Assembly (NCBI GenBank): GCA_036703275.1
Contig: DATNPK010000026.1
Span: 1 to 64,000 of the forward strand
Length of the DNA: 64,000 nucleotides
Direction: 5' to 3'
Source: Coleofasciculaceae cyanobacterium
GTDB taxonomy: Bacteria > Cyanobacteriota > Cyanobacteriia > Cyanobacteriales > Xenococcaceae
In this document: one piece after another, positions 46,640-55,655 of the stretch
Layout of the letters: each line of letters starts with the position of its first letter
Position numbering within the stretch: the first letter of the stretch is position 1
The notes under the pieces: generated by a model
Seen by the model: only the letters and a program-made list of their open reading frames with translations
Databases searched by the model: none
Told to the model about the DNA's origin: nothing
Program-made: the position numbers and the translations under genes

Positions 46640-47548
46640 ATGGCGCACCTGTTTATCGATCGCCTGATCGAACAAATCCAAGCCAAAAATACTCCTTGCA
46701 TAGTCGGGTTAGATCCCGCTTTGTCGAGAATACCCGATGGCTGGTTACAAAAACACGGACTCGATCGACAAAGCAGTATAGCCGATTGCGCCGAAGCGAT
46801 ATATCAATATAACCTGATGGTGTTAGATGCGATCGCCGATTTAGTTCCCGCAGTTAAGCCTCAGAGTGCCTATTATGAGTTATATGGTTCAGCTGGGATT
46901 ATGGCATTAGAAAAAACAATTATGGCTGCACGCGATCGCGGTTTGTTAGTAGTCTTAGACGTAAAACGCGGAGATATCGCCTCTACTGCCACAGCCTACG
47001 CCCAAAGCTATTTATCTCGTGAACCTATCCGTCCTTTAGAAGCCGATGCCATTACGATTGTTCCCTATTTAGGTAAAGACTGCCTCGATCCTTTTTTCGA
47101 GTCAGCAACTCAATGGGGAAAAGGGGTTTTTGTCTGTGTTAAAACCTCCAACCCCGGGGCATCCATAGTTCAAGAACAACAAATAGGCGATCGCTATCTA
47201 TACGAAATTATTGCCGATTTAATTAAACCCGCTTCAGATAAAAGTATTGGCGAATCTGGCTATAGCGGTATTGGTGCAGTAGTCGGCGCAACCTATCCCG
47301 AAGCAGCCATACGTTTACGTAAACAGTTACCTAATAGTCTATTTCTCGTTCCAGGTGTAGGCGCACAGGGAGGCGGTAACGAAGGGATCAAAGCCTGTTT
47401 CAATCCCGACGGTTTAGGTGCAGTAGTCAGTAGTTCCAGAGCAATTATGTATCCTCATCTTTACGGTAGTGTAGATTCAAATCAGGAGACAATTAGACAA
47501 GCTGCTAAAGAATTAATTGCTCAGGTCAAGAAAATATTAAAGAATTAA
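46640..47548 (+). CDS. pyrF: Orotidine 5'-phosphate decarboxylase (type 2)
   Basis: A 302-aa OMP decarboxylase that makes UMP in the last step of pyrimidine synthesis. The catalytic Lys/Asp set is in LDVKRGDIASTATAY near 102-116; IVGLDPALSRIP is near 21-32 and the closing SSSRAIMYP near 266-274 is the phosphate end. The length is typical of the type 2 (longer) enzymes. It starts 16 bp after the sugar-binding gene, so may be co-transcribed. Confidence 0.93.
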   Translation: MAHLFIDRLIEQIQAKNTPCIVGLDPALSRIPDGWLQKHGLDRQSSIADCAEAIYQYNLMVLDAIADLVPAVKPQSAYYELYGSAGIMALEKTIMAARDRGLLVVLDVKRGDIASTATAYAQSYLSREPIRPLEADAITIVPYLGKDCLDPFFESATQWGKGVFVCVKTSNPGASIVQEQQIGDRYLYEIIADLIKPASDKSIGESGYSGIGAVVGATYPEAAIRLRKQLPNSLFLVPGVGAQGGGNEGIKACFNPDGLGAVVSSSRAIMYPHLYGSVDSNQETIRQAAKELIAQVKKILKN

Positions 47549-47684
47549 TAGTTAATTATCAGAACTTGATTAGCCAGGAGTAGATTAAAGGCGATCGCTT
47601 TAAATAATAGACAAACCCAAGTTAAATTTTGCTGAATTAGATACCCTAATCAATAACGGTATATTGCAATTATTTAACTAATCC

Positions 47685-50273
47685 ATGTCTCATTTTTATC
47701 TCGATGCCGAGGAAAGCGATCGCAAGTCTTTTGAACTTCCAGGGGCAAAACCACACTACAACCCAGACCGTCCTGGACAAGTAGAGCATATTTTTCTCAA
47801 TTTAATTTTAGATATCCCTAATCAAAGCTTTAAGGGAACTTGTACTACTACGATCGCTCCCGTACGCCCTGGTATCGAGCAATTAACCATGGATGCGGTA
47901 GATTTGACTATTGAATCCGTGTTAGTTGATGGTGTAAGTCAACAATTTGACTATGATGGGGAACAAATTGAAATTCATCTACAGCAGCCAAGCTCTACAG
48001 AAGCGATTAAAGTGGAGATTGCCTATTCGGTAGACCATCCCCAACGAGGACTCTATTTTATCCAGCCGACGGCAGACTATCCTGATAAACCGACACAGGT
48101 TTGGACACAGGGCGAAGATGAAGATTCCCGCTTTTGGTTTCCCTGCTTTGATTATCCTGGTCAATTGGCTACTTCTCAAATACGAGTACAAGTACCAGCA
48201 GGATTTAAGGCAATTTCCAACGGGGAGTTGATTAATACTGAAACAGTAAATAATGGCGTTGTCTATCATTGGTCGCAACAGCAGGTACATCCTACTTACC
48301 TAATGACTTTGGCAGTGGGGGACTTTGCGGAAATTGCGGATCGGTGGCAGGGTAAACCAATTACTTACTACGTCGAGAAAGGACGAGAAGCAGATGCGAA
48401 GCGCAGTATGGGTAAGACTCCCCGCATGGTAGAATTTTTATCCACTAAATACGGCTATGACTATCCTTATCCTAAATATGCGCAGGTATGTGTGGATGAT
48501 TTTATCTTCGGCGGAATGGAAAATACTTCTACTACCCTGCTAACCGATCGCTGTTTGTTGGATGAACGAGCCGCAGTTGATAATATGCGTACTGAAAGTT
48601 TAGTGCTGCACGAATTAGCTCATCAGTGGTTTGGCGATTTGGTAGTAATCAAACACTGGTCACACGCCTGGATCAAAGAGGGGATGGCTTCCTATGCTGA
48701 AGTTTTCTGGACAGAGGAGGAGTATGGCAAGGACGATGCAGCCTATTACTTATTAAATGAAGCCCGTACCTATATTACCGAAGATAGTTCGCGTTATCGT
48801 CGTCCGATAGTTACCAATATCTATCGTGAAGCGATCGAACTTTACGATCGCCATCTTTATGAAAAGGGTGCTTGTGTCTATCACATGATTCGAGCCATTT
48901 TAGGGAATGAATTGTTTGACAAGGCAATTCAGACTTTTGTGCAGGATAATGCTCACAATACCGTAGAAACGGTCGATCTATTGCGGGCGATCGATAAAGC
49001 AACTGGTTATAACCTAATGTTTTTGTTCGATCAGTATGTCTTTCGTGGTGGTCATCCCGATTACAAGGTGGCGTATTCTTGGGAGGTTGACAGCAAGCTA
49101 GCTAAATTAAGCGTTACCCAGAAACAGGCGAAAGATAGCGATAGCAAGGAGTTATTCGATCTCAAAATTCCTGTGGCTTTTGGCTATATCTCTGAAGAAT
49201 CGGACGATCTGAGCTGGAAAACTTTTACTCTACGCATTCATCAGCCAGAACAAAGCTTTTATTTTCCTCTAGAGAAAAAAGCTGACTTTATTAGCTTTGA
49301 CGTGGATAACAATTTCCTCAAAACTGTCACTCTGCAATATCCTGTTGCCGAACTAAAAAAACAGTTAAAATATGACCCCGATCCGATCTCGCGAATTTAT
49401 GCTGCGGGGGCATTAGCCAAAAAAGGTGGCTTAGAAGTAATCACAGCCTTGGGTAAATCTTTAGCTGACGATCCTTTCTGGGGAGTAAGGGTCGAAGTAG
49501 CTAAAAAACTTGGCAATATTAAATTAAATCAAGCAATGGAAGCTTTAAAAGCTGGGTTAAAAGACGAAGATGCAAGGGTGCGTCGGGCAGTTATCGATGC
49601 GTTGAGTAACTTTAAAATTGCCGCTAGCTATGACACGATCGCGCTTTGCCTGCAACAGGGAGATCTTAGCTATTATACCGAAGCTGCTGCTGCTCGTAGT
49701 TTGGGTGGCATGGTATCGGGTAATCTTAAGGAGAAACAACCCGAGGCGATCGCCTTACTGAAAACTATCTTAGAACAACGGGCTGGTTGGAATGAAGTTG
49801 TTCGCGGTGGTGCGATCGCTGGATTGAGTAAAATGAAAACTTCTCCTGATGCGGTGGATATTATTCTGGCATACACTAAGCCAGGCGTGCCTCAAGCTTT
49901 AAGACTGACGTCAATCCGCTGTTTGGGTACAATATCTACTGGTCAAACGCCTGAGAAATTAGGTGAAATTTTAGAACAGTTAGAAGCGATCGCACTAGAA
50001 TCTTTTTTCTTAACTCAGGTGGCGGTTGTCGGTGCTTTAGAACAGATGCAGACTAGCCAGGCAATTAATATTCTAGATGAACTTGCCGCGCAGACTCCTG
50101 ACGGTAGGGTACGTCGTCGTGCCGAAGAAGCCGTAACTAAGGTGCAGAAAAATCTGGGCGCCGACAAAGCTGTTCAAGAATTGCGTCAGGAAATCGATCG
50201 GCTTAAACAGACTAATCAGGATCTTACTAGTCGTCTAGCTAAGTTGGAAGCACAAGCTGATAGTCAATCTTAA
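47685..50273 (+). CDS. M1-family aminopeptidase with C-terminal HEAT repeats
   Basis: An 862-aa zinc aminopeptidase. The substrate-recognition GGMENTST is near residue 275-282 and the zinc site HELAHQWFGDLV with the downstream Glu (KEGMASYAEVFW) near 309-340. After about residue 560 the C-terminal region has HEAT-like repeats (AAGALAKKGGLEVITALGKSL, VRRAVIDALSNF) and ends with a coiled coil. M1 enzymes with HEAT-type tails are common in cyanobacteria. Removes N-terminal residues from peptides. Confidence 0.93.
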   Translation: MSHFYLDAEESDRKSFELPGAKPHYNPDRPGQVEHIFLNLILDIPNQSFKGTCTTTIAPVRPGIEQLTMDAVDLTIESVLVDGVSQQFDYDGEQIEIHLQQPSSTEAIKVEIAYSVDHPQRGLYFIQPTADYPDKPTQVWTQGEDEDSRFWFPCFDYPGQLATSQIRVQVPAGFKAISNGELINTETVNNGVVYHWSQQQVHPTYLMTLAVGDFAEIADRWQGKPITYYVEKGREADAKRSMGKTPRMVEFLSTKYGYDYPYPKYAQVCVDDFIFGGMENTSTTLLTDRCLLDERAAVDNMRTESLVLHELAHQWFGDLVVIKHWSHAWIKEGMASYAEVFWTEEEYGKDDAAYYLLNEARTYITEDSSRYRRPIVTNIYREAIELYDRHLYEKGACVYHMIRAILGNELFDKAIQTFVQDNAHNTVETVDLLRAIDKATGYNLMFLFDQYVFRGGHPDYKVAYSWEVDSKLAKLSVTQKQAKDSDSKELFDLKIPVAFGYISEESDDLSWKTFTLRIHQPEQSFYFPLEKKADFISFDVDNNFLKTVTLQYPVAELKKQLKYDPDPISRIYAAGALAKKGGLEVITALGKSLADDPFWGVRVEVAKKLGNIKLNQAMEALKAGLKDEDARVRRAVIDALSNFKIAASYDTIALCLQQGDLSYYTEAAAARSLGGMVSGNLKEKQPEAIALLKTILEQRAGWNEVVRGGAIAGLSKMKTSPDAVDIILAYTKPGVPQALRLTSIRCLGTISTGQTPEKLGEILEQLEAIALESFFLTQVAVVGALEQMQTSQAINILDELAAQTPDGRVRRRAEEAVTKVQKNLGADKAVQELRQEIDRLKQTNQDLTSRLAKLEAQADSQS

Positions 50274-50292
50274 ATCAACAGCTAGATTAAGC

Positions 50293-50326
50293 AGCGATCG
50301 CACAATTAGTCAAGCGATCGCTTTTT
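50293..50326. terminator. Terminator made of HIP1-like arms
   Basis: AGCGATCGC (50293-50301) and GCGATCGCT (50314-50322) are the two arms, 9 bp each with a 12-nt loop, followed by TTTTT. It lies between convergent genes. Confidence 0.65.
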
Positions 50327-50363
50327 AGTTACGGTAATGCTACAAAAATTAATGGCAATGACG

Positions 50364-51032
50364 CTAATTTTCAGTCTTGATGATTTGACAAGCAGCTTCT
50401 AATAGGTTTTCGACGATAATTTGTGGCTGAGGATACACTTCTAAATAATCTTTCTCTAACTGCCTGACAAAAGCAGTTTTCATACCAATACTTTTAGCTC
50501 CAGCAATATCCCAAGCGTGAGCAGCAACCAGCCAAACCTCGGCTAAATTATCCGTTTTAATCATCTTGTAAACATTTGGGTGGGGTTTGGTAACGGCGAT
50601 TGCATCACACGAATAAACTTCAGTAAAATACTTTTGTACTCCCGCACGTTCTAATAATTTGTGGGTAGAGTCTTGACTCCCGTTAGTCAGAGCAACTATT
50701 GTCCAGCCCGCTTCTGTTAAAGTTTGAAATGCTTTTTTTGCTCCGTGATGCAACTCTAACTCGCTAAAAGTCGCCATAATTTGTTCCAACTGGATCGAAC
50801 TTGGGTCAATATCCAACAGTTGCAAAGTTCGTGGCAATTGTGCTTGTAAAACTTCTTTGAGAGGTCGATATTTACCTGCATGAGAAAACCCAAAGGCATC
50901 TCTTAATGCTTGAGCAAACCAAAGTTCTAAAGCGTAAGCAGGTAAACCTATTGCGAGTAATTGCTGTCGAGGTTTCTCTAAAGAAAAACAAGTGCCGATT
51001 ATATCAAAAGCAACAATTTTTTGGTTCGACAT
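50364..51032 (-). CDS. HAD-family haloacid dehalogenase-like hydrolase (type II)
   Basis: A 222-aa haloacid dehalogenase-like protein. The nucleophile is D10 in VAFDIIGTCF; motif II is LTNGSQDS near 115-122; the Lys-containing motif III is TKPHPNVYKMI near 148-158. It has the helical cap of type II dehalogenases/phosphatases. The real substrate is unclear; such proteins are often phosphatases. The start is just 12 bp inside the frame of the divergently read amidase ORF. Confidence 0.85.
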   Translation of the reverse strand: MSNQKIVAFDIIGTCFSLEKPRQQLLAIGLPAYALELWFAQALRDAFGFSHAGKYRPLKEVLQAQLPRTLQLLDIDPSSIQLEQIMATFSELELHHGAKKAFQTLTEAGWTIVALTNGSQDSTHKLLERAGVQKYFTEVYSCDAIAVTKPHPNVYKMIKTDNLAEVWLVAAHAWDIAGAKSIGMKTAFVRQLEKDYLEVYPQPQIIVENLLEAACQIIKTEN

Positions 51033-51086
51033 TTCTTCTTTTTAGGTGTATTAGCAATAATTATACTATTGCTAATTATTAAAGCT

Positions 51087-51980
51087 ATGTCGATCATTTC
51101 TCGTTACAGTAAACTTCTTATTATTCTGGTTACAGCGATCGCCTGTATTATCGTTGGTTTTAATTATAGAAATAACGCTCCAACTCCGCCAATAGCTCAA
51201 CCAAATTTACCAATCGAGCAAAAAGCAACAGAGCAAAAAGCAACAGAGCAAAAAGCAACAGAACAACAAGCAACAGAACAACAAGCAACAGAACAAGTTG
51301 AGTTGCCTCCAATATCAAAAACCAAGGCAAATTCAGTAGATTCAGCTACATATAAGACCACGCTTGCTTTTGAACAATATAAACCCAGATATACAAGCAC
51401 GGATATTCATCCTAGTAACTACGGAGAACGCTATAGTATTGACGTTGATGGTAACCCTTTAGACAATCCACCGATTGTCGTGTTACATGAAACCGTCAAC
51501 TCTGCTAGAAGTGCGATTAATACTTTTAAAACACCTCATGACAATGACAACAATCAAGTTAGTTATCATGCTTTAATTTCCCTGGATGGAACAATTATTT
51601 ATCTTCTTCCAGCAGATAAACGGGCTTTTGGTGCAGGTAATTCAGTATTTGAAAGTACTAGCGGTATTGAAACCGTCCAGACTAATCCTAATTTACCGCC
51701 ATCGGTCAATAACTTTGCTTACCATATATCTTTAGAGACACCACCAGACGGCCGTGGAAGTAATAACCAGGAATACCATAGCGGTTATACAGAAAGTCAA
51801 TACAAGTCTTTGGCTTGGTTGTTAGCTTTAAGCAACATACCAGATGACCGCATTACTACTCATAAAAATGTAGACCGTTCTGCTCAAAAAATTGACCCGA
51901 GAAGTTTCGATTTCGACAAATTTTTGACAATTTTACATACCTATCGCCAGCCTAATGTAGACAAAATATCTGCTCAATAA
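51087..51980 (+). CDS. N-acetylmuramoyl-L-alanine amidase (family 2)
   Basis: 297 aa from ATG 51087. An N-terminal membrane anchor (LLIILVTAIACIIVGF near 10-25) is followed by a linker with five EQKAT/EQQAT units, then an Ami_2 domain. The zinc histidine of VVLHETVNS near 136-144, HALISLDGTIIYL near 164-176, and HKNVDRSAQKIDP near 263-275 fit the peptidoglycan amidase fold. It cleaves the link between muramic acid and the stem peptide. A periplasmic location is likely. Confidence 0.88.
   Translation: MSIISRYSKLLIILVTAIACIIVGFNYRNNAPTPPIAQPNLPIEQKATEQKATEQKATEQQATEQQATEQVELPPISKTKANSVDSATYKTTLAFEQYKPRYTSTDIHPSNYGERYSIDVDGNPLDNPPIVVLHETVNSARSAINTFKTPHDNDNNQVSYHALISLDGTIIYLLPADKRAFGAGNSVFESTSGIETVQTNPNLPPSVNNFAYHISLETPPDGRGSNNQEYHSGYTESQYKSLAWLLALSNIPDDRITTHKNVDRSAQKIDPRSFDFDKFLTILHTYRQPNVDKISAQ
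51216..51290 (+). repeat. Five tandem 15-bp repeats in the amidase linker
   Basis: GAGCAAAAAGCAACA x3 (the last with GAACAACAAGCAACA variants x2), encoding EQKAT and EQQAT. Tandem 15-mers are prone to slippage in whole codons, so linker length may vary between strains without breaking the frame. Confidence 0.85.
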
Positions 51981-52027
51981 GTTATTTCAACTAATTCTGG
52001 CGATCGCTTTTTCCTTTAGTTGTGATA

Positions 52028-52228
52028 TTATTCTGGAACAACGCAGACAGAATGAACAGAAGTTTTGGAACAACTTTGATAATTCTGCTGAAAAAATAGC
52101 GACATACTGGCTTCAATCAGCAATTTTCTGTCCCATTGAGGATTAGAACTGAGAAAATCTTGTATACAGTTATAAATATTTTCGTTGATTTCTATATACA
52201 GCTCTACCGTTGTTTTTTGAGAATTCAT
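52028..52228 (-). CDS. DUF2811-like small protein
   Basis: A 66-aa protein. VELYIEINENIYNCIQDFLSSNPQWDRKLLIEASMSLFFQQN fits DUF2811, a small helix-turn-like cyanobacterial family. It ends with a Cys-rich tail (CSKTSVHSVC). Function unknown. Confidence 0.72.
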   Translation of the reverse strand: MNSQKTTVELYIEINENIYNCIQDFLSSNPQWDRKLLIEASMSLFFQQNYQSCSKTSVHSVCVVPE

Positions 52229-52699
52229 TTTTATATTTGTAATAAGTATTAAATAGATTAATTAACTCTATCAGGATTATTTCTCATCAAAGTTTTAAAA
52301 TTTATATCTATCTCTGACTGTGGATATTCACGGCAAAATAGTTGATTTGAACCTAGTCATTTTACTGAGTAACCACGATTTTTTAAGCCAAAAGTACGAG
52401 TAAATAATTAGCTTCTGTGGAAAACTGGCGATTATCTGGGGAAAATCTTGTGGATATTGAACTTACAAAATCTTAGAAAGATATATAAGTAAATTATATA
52501 ATGTGTTTAAAACTACAAAATTAGTTTCGTTAAAAGTTTAAATTGTCTAAAAAAAAGGGCTATTGTAGCTATTTAAAATTTACAATTTCAAATTGTTAGA
52601 AAATCAATTTGTATTTAAAATTATTTTTCCCTAGCTTTACTCAATTGCTAATTTATATAGAGAATTCGGCGATCGAGTTTGTCAATATTCAAAACAGTT
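52229..52699. other. Intergenic AT-rich region
   Basis: 471 bp with no convincing gene or repeat. Confidence 0.5.
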
Positions 52700-52933
52700 C
52701 TACTTATCTAAATCGGCGATCGCGCTGCCACCAGGAATATGAGCGATAATGTTCTGTTTATGGGCAAGTTTATGGGCAAGTTTATGGGCTGCCTCTTCTT
52801 GCTCGTAGTTTAACTCTCGTTCCGATTGCGTTGGTTCTGCTTGACTTGATTTGTCTGCTTCTCGTTCGATAAAACTAGAAAGTTTCTTGGCTTCAGAAAA
52901 GTTGATAAATTGTTGGGATTGTTGGTCTGTCAT
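52700..52933 (-). CDS. Small hypothetical protein with LAHK repeats
   Basis: A 77-aa polar protein with a SFIEREADK helix, then tandem LAHK units (HKLAHKLAHKQ), coded by 12-bp units at 52756-52789, and ends AIADLDK. A ribosome-site-like AAAAAGATATGACAG sequence and isolated position make it a likely but unproven gene. Confidence 0.5.
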   Translation of the reverse strand: MTDQQSQQFINFSEAKKLSSFIEREADKSSQAEPTQSERELNYEQEEAAHKLAHKLAHKQNIIAHIPGGSAIADLDK

Positions 52934-53259
52934 ATCTTTTTTTTTAAGTTAACGTTCTACCTTACATTCCTAAAAAGCTTTAATGACAATAATCCTTCCA
53001 AGGAGAGAAAAAAGTCTCAACTAAATAAATATGCGAATAGAGCCTTAATTCTCGAAAGCACATATTTTGCTTGTTGACATTTCAATCAGTATTTTTGATT
53101 GGTGCAAAAGATATTATTAATTACTCTTCAAGATTAACCATATTAATACTTGACTAATTGTTTTAGTCTGTAGATTTTAGCTAATTGATAATTGCCGTCA
53201 TTTTTTGGTCACACTTATTTTGAACACTATAAACAGCAAAGTTTTAAGAAAATGTAATC
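52934..53259. other. Intergenic region upstream of the 59-aa gene
   Basis: 326 bp, AT-rich, with no gene seen. It probably holds the promoter for the 53260-54773 pair. Confidence 0.5.
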
Positions 53260-53439
53260 ATGAAACTGCAATTGTTGGTTGCTTTGACTGCCTTAGCAGC
53301 AGGAGCGACATTAATAATTCCCGATTTAGCAAAAGCGCAGACTTCAATTGAAGAGCTACAGCAACGCTCAGAAGGCACGAGCATCTTGGGAGAAATTATC
53401 AGCATCGTTGGTAATGATATTGAGCCTGAGCCAAAGTGA
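53260..53439 (+). CDS. Short secreted peptide, overlapping the permease start
   Basis: A 59-aa protein. The N-terminal signal peptide (KLQLLVALTALAAGATLIIP) ends at about AKAQ, leaving a short mature part SIEELQQRSEGTSILGEI. The stop TGA overlaps the GTG start of the next gene (GTGA, 4-bp overlap), a classic coupling arrangement. Too short to be seen by most ORF finders. Function unknown. Confidence 0.72.
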   Translation: MKLQLLVALTALAAGATLIIPDLAKAQTSIEELQQRSEGTSILGEIISIVGNDIEPEPK

Positions 53440-54773
53440 AATCTAATCTAGTTAACTCAACTTCTGTACCTATCAAACCAAAACCGACACTAACTTTCAT
53501 TGATGCTGTAGCTCTAATTATTGGAGCGGTCATTGGTGCGGGGATTTTTGAAACACCAGCCTTTATAGCTGCTAATGCTGGCAATGAAACAGTAGTGCTG
53601 CTCGTCTGGTTGTTGGGGGGTGGAATGTCTTTGGTCGGTGCTTTGTGCTATGCGGAGCTAGCAACAGCTTATCCTCATGCAGGAGGCAATTACTACTATC
53701 TTCAGCGCGCTTTCGGTCAACAGATTGCTTTTTTGTTTGCTTGGGCGCGCATGACCGTGATTCAAACTGGATCGATCGCCCTTTTAGCCTTCGTGTTTGG
53801 GGATTATGCTTCCCAAATATTAGATTTAGGTGACTATTCGGCTGCGATCTATGCTGCTCTGGCAATTGGAATTTTAACCATTTTCAATCTTATTGGTATT
53901 CGCCAAGGAAAGTGGACGCAAAATTGGTTGAGCGCAGCAAAAGTCCTCGGCTTGTTGTTAGTTGTCATTGTTGGTTTGGTGGTTGCTGACCCTCCTGCTT
54001 CTGTAGAGCCGATTGAACCCGCTTCGGGAAATATAGGCATGGGAATGATTTTTGTGCTTTTATCCTATGGTGGCTGGAATGAAGCTGTATATATCTCAGC
54101 TGAATTACGCAACCTCAGACGTAATATGGTGCGATCGCTACTTTGGAGCATCGGCATTATTACAGCGATTTACTTGGCAATTAATCTGGCATACCTTCAA
54201 GGGTTAGGCTTAGAAACAATGGCAACCTCAGAAGCAGTAGCCGCAGAACTAATGCGCCGTGCGCTCGGAACACCTGGAGCCTGGTTTATCAGTTTACTGA
54301 TTGCTGTGGCTACTTTAGGTGCAATCAATGCCACGATTTTTACTGGTGCTAGAACTAACTATGCCCTAGGGAAAGATTTTTCTCTATTTAGTTGGCTGGG
54401 AAACTGGCATCGACGTACCCAAACACCGACTTCTGCTTTGTTAGTCCAGGCAGCGATCGCCCTGTTTCTAGTTTTGCTGGGAACGCTGACCCGAAGAGGT
54501 TTTGAAACAATGGTAGACTACACTGCCCCTGCATTTTGGTTCTTTTTTCTCCTAACGAGTTTGTCTTTATTTGTGTTGCGATTCAAAGAGCCAGAAGTTC
54601 CCAGACCCTTTAAAGTCCCTTTTTACCCTCTAACACCGATTGTCTTTTGCTTAATTTGCGTTTACTTACTGTATTCGAGCCTTGTCTATACCGGCGTTGG
54701 CGCACTTGTCGGCGTAGCTATATTAATCGCTGGCGTACCACTGTTGTTATGGTCGCGTCAGGCAAAAGCTTGA
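53436..54773 (+). CDS. APC-superfamily amino-acid permease
   Basis: A 445-aa, 12-helix transporter with a GTG start. The opening VALIIGAVIGAGIFETPAFIA near 25-45 is the APC signature, followed by ATAYPHAGGNYYYLQRAFG near 73-91. The last helices end at VAILIAGVPLLLWSR. It likely exchanges or imports amino acids. The start overlaps the stop of the 59-aa secreted peptide gene. Confidence 0.9.
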   Translation: MKSNLVNSTSVPIKPKPTLTFIDAVALIIGAVIGAGIFETPAFIAANAGNETVVLLVWLLGGGMSLVGALCYAELATAYPHAGGNYYYLQRAFGQQIAFLFAWARMTVIQTGSIALLAFVFGDYASQILDLGDYSAAIYAALAIGILTIFNLIGIRQGKWTQNWLSAAKVLGLLLVVIVGLVVADPPASVEPIEPASGNIGMGMIFVLLSYGGWNEAVYISAELRNLRRNMVRSLLWSIGIITAIYLAINLAYLQGLGLETMATSEAVAAELMRRALGTPGAWFISLLIAVATLGAINATIFTGARTNYALGKDFSLFSWLGNWHRRTQTPTSALLVQAAIALFLVLLGTLTRRGFETMVDYTAPAFWFFFLLTSLSLFVLRFKEPEVPRPFKVPFYPLTPIVFCLICVYLLYSSLVYTGVGALVGVAILIAGVPLLLWSRQAKA

Positions 54774-54827
54774 ACTCATTTGAACTCAAACGTCAAAAAA
54801 AAATTATCTATCTCAACCAGAAATATC

Positions 54828-55466
54828 ATGAAATTACCCAAAAAAGCCAAATTTTGGCTCACCAGTTTAAGTCTTAGTAGTTTGGTAATAGTTGGATGTG
54901 CTACTCAAGAACGAAACTTTAGCGAAATTCCTACTGAACCAGCAACTCCAGTCCAAACCCAACCTGCAACTGAAGCACCTAGTGTACCTTATGTACCTAC
55001 ACCTCAAAATGTCGTGAATCAAATGCTTGAATTAGCAAATGTATCGGGCGACGATATTCTTTACGATCTAGGTAGTGGAGATGGTCGAATTCCCATTACC
55101 GCAGCCGAGAAATATGGCGCTCGTGGCACTGGTGTCGAACTCAATCCAGAGCTAATAGAGCAAAGTCGAGCTAACGCTGAATCAGCAAATGTTGCCGATC
55201 GCGTAGAATTTTTGCAGCAAGACCTTTTTCAGACCGATCTAAGCGAGGCAACTGTAGTCACGCTTTATTTACTACCAGATGTTAACCTCGAACTTCGTTC
55301 TAAACTACTGCAAGAACTCGAACCAGGGACGCGAATTGTTTCCCATGACTTTAATATGGGAGAGTGGCAACCAGAGCAAGTTGTTCAAGTGCAAAGTGGA
55401 ACTCGGCAACATACTCTTTATTACTGGGTTGTTCCTGAAGAAATTCCCGAAAGTATCAGTAGTTAG
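54828..55466 (+). CDS. Lipoprotein with SAM-methyltransferase domain
   Basis: 212 aa from ATG 54828; the frame opens 48 bp earlier. The leader KFWLTSLSLSSLVIVGC has a lipobox, so the protein should be exported. After a Pro/Thr linker comes a class I methyltransferase: DILYDLGSGDGRIPITAAEKYG near 75-96 and ARGTGVELNPELIEQS near 97-112, as in SAM binding. A methyltransferase outside the cytoplasm is unusual as SAM is not expected there. It could bind another ligand or be retained inside. Confidence 0.8.
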   Translation: MKLPKKAKFWLTSLSLSSLVIVGCATQERNFSEIPTEPATPVQTQPATEAPSVPYVPTPQNVVNQMLELANVSGDDILYDLGSGDGRIPITAAEKYGARGTGVELNPELIEQSRANAESANVADRVEFLQQDLFQTDLSEATVVTLYLLPDVNLELRSKLLQELEPGTRIVSHDFNMGEWQPEQVVQVQSGTRQHTLYYWVVPEEIPESISS

Positions 55467-55655
55467 AAGCAAACTAGGCTATCTAAGATGCGATCGCTTT
55501 CAAACGGTGAGAATATTGTCATTTTTGCGTCACATTTCTCCTTTATTTTAAGTTAACTGGTCTTTTAGTAAGACATTTAGACTTGTTGGAGATTTCCCAG
55601 GTAAAAAACCGTGACTAGATCTGTTGTTCGAGAAAGAAAGTGAGACAGTATCAGT

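Noticed and set aside
51197-51400. 67-aa minus-strand Cys/Ser repeat frame
   Set aside because: It is the antisense of the amidase linker repeat, giving CSVAF units only because of the 15-bp period.
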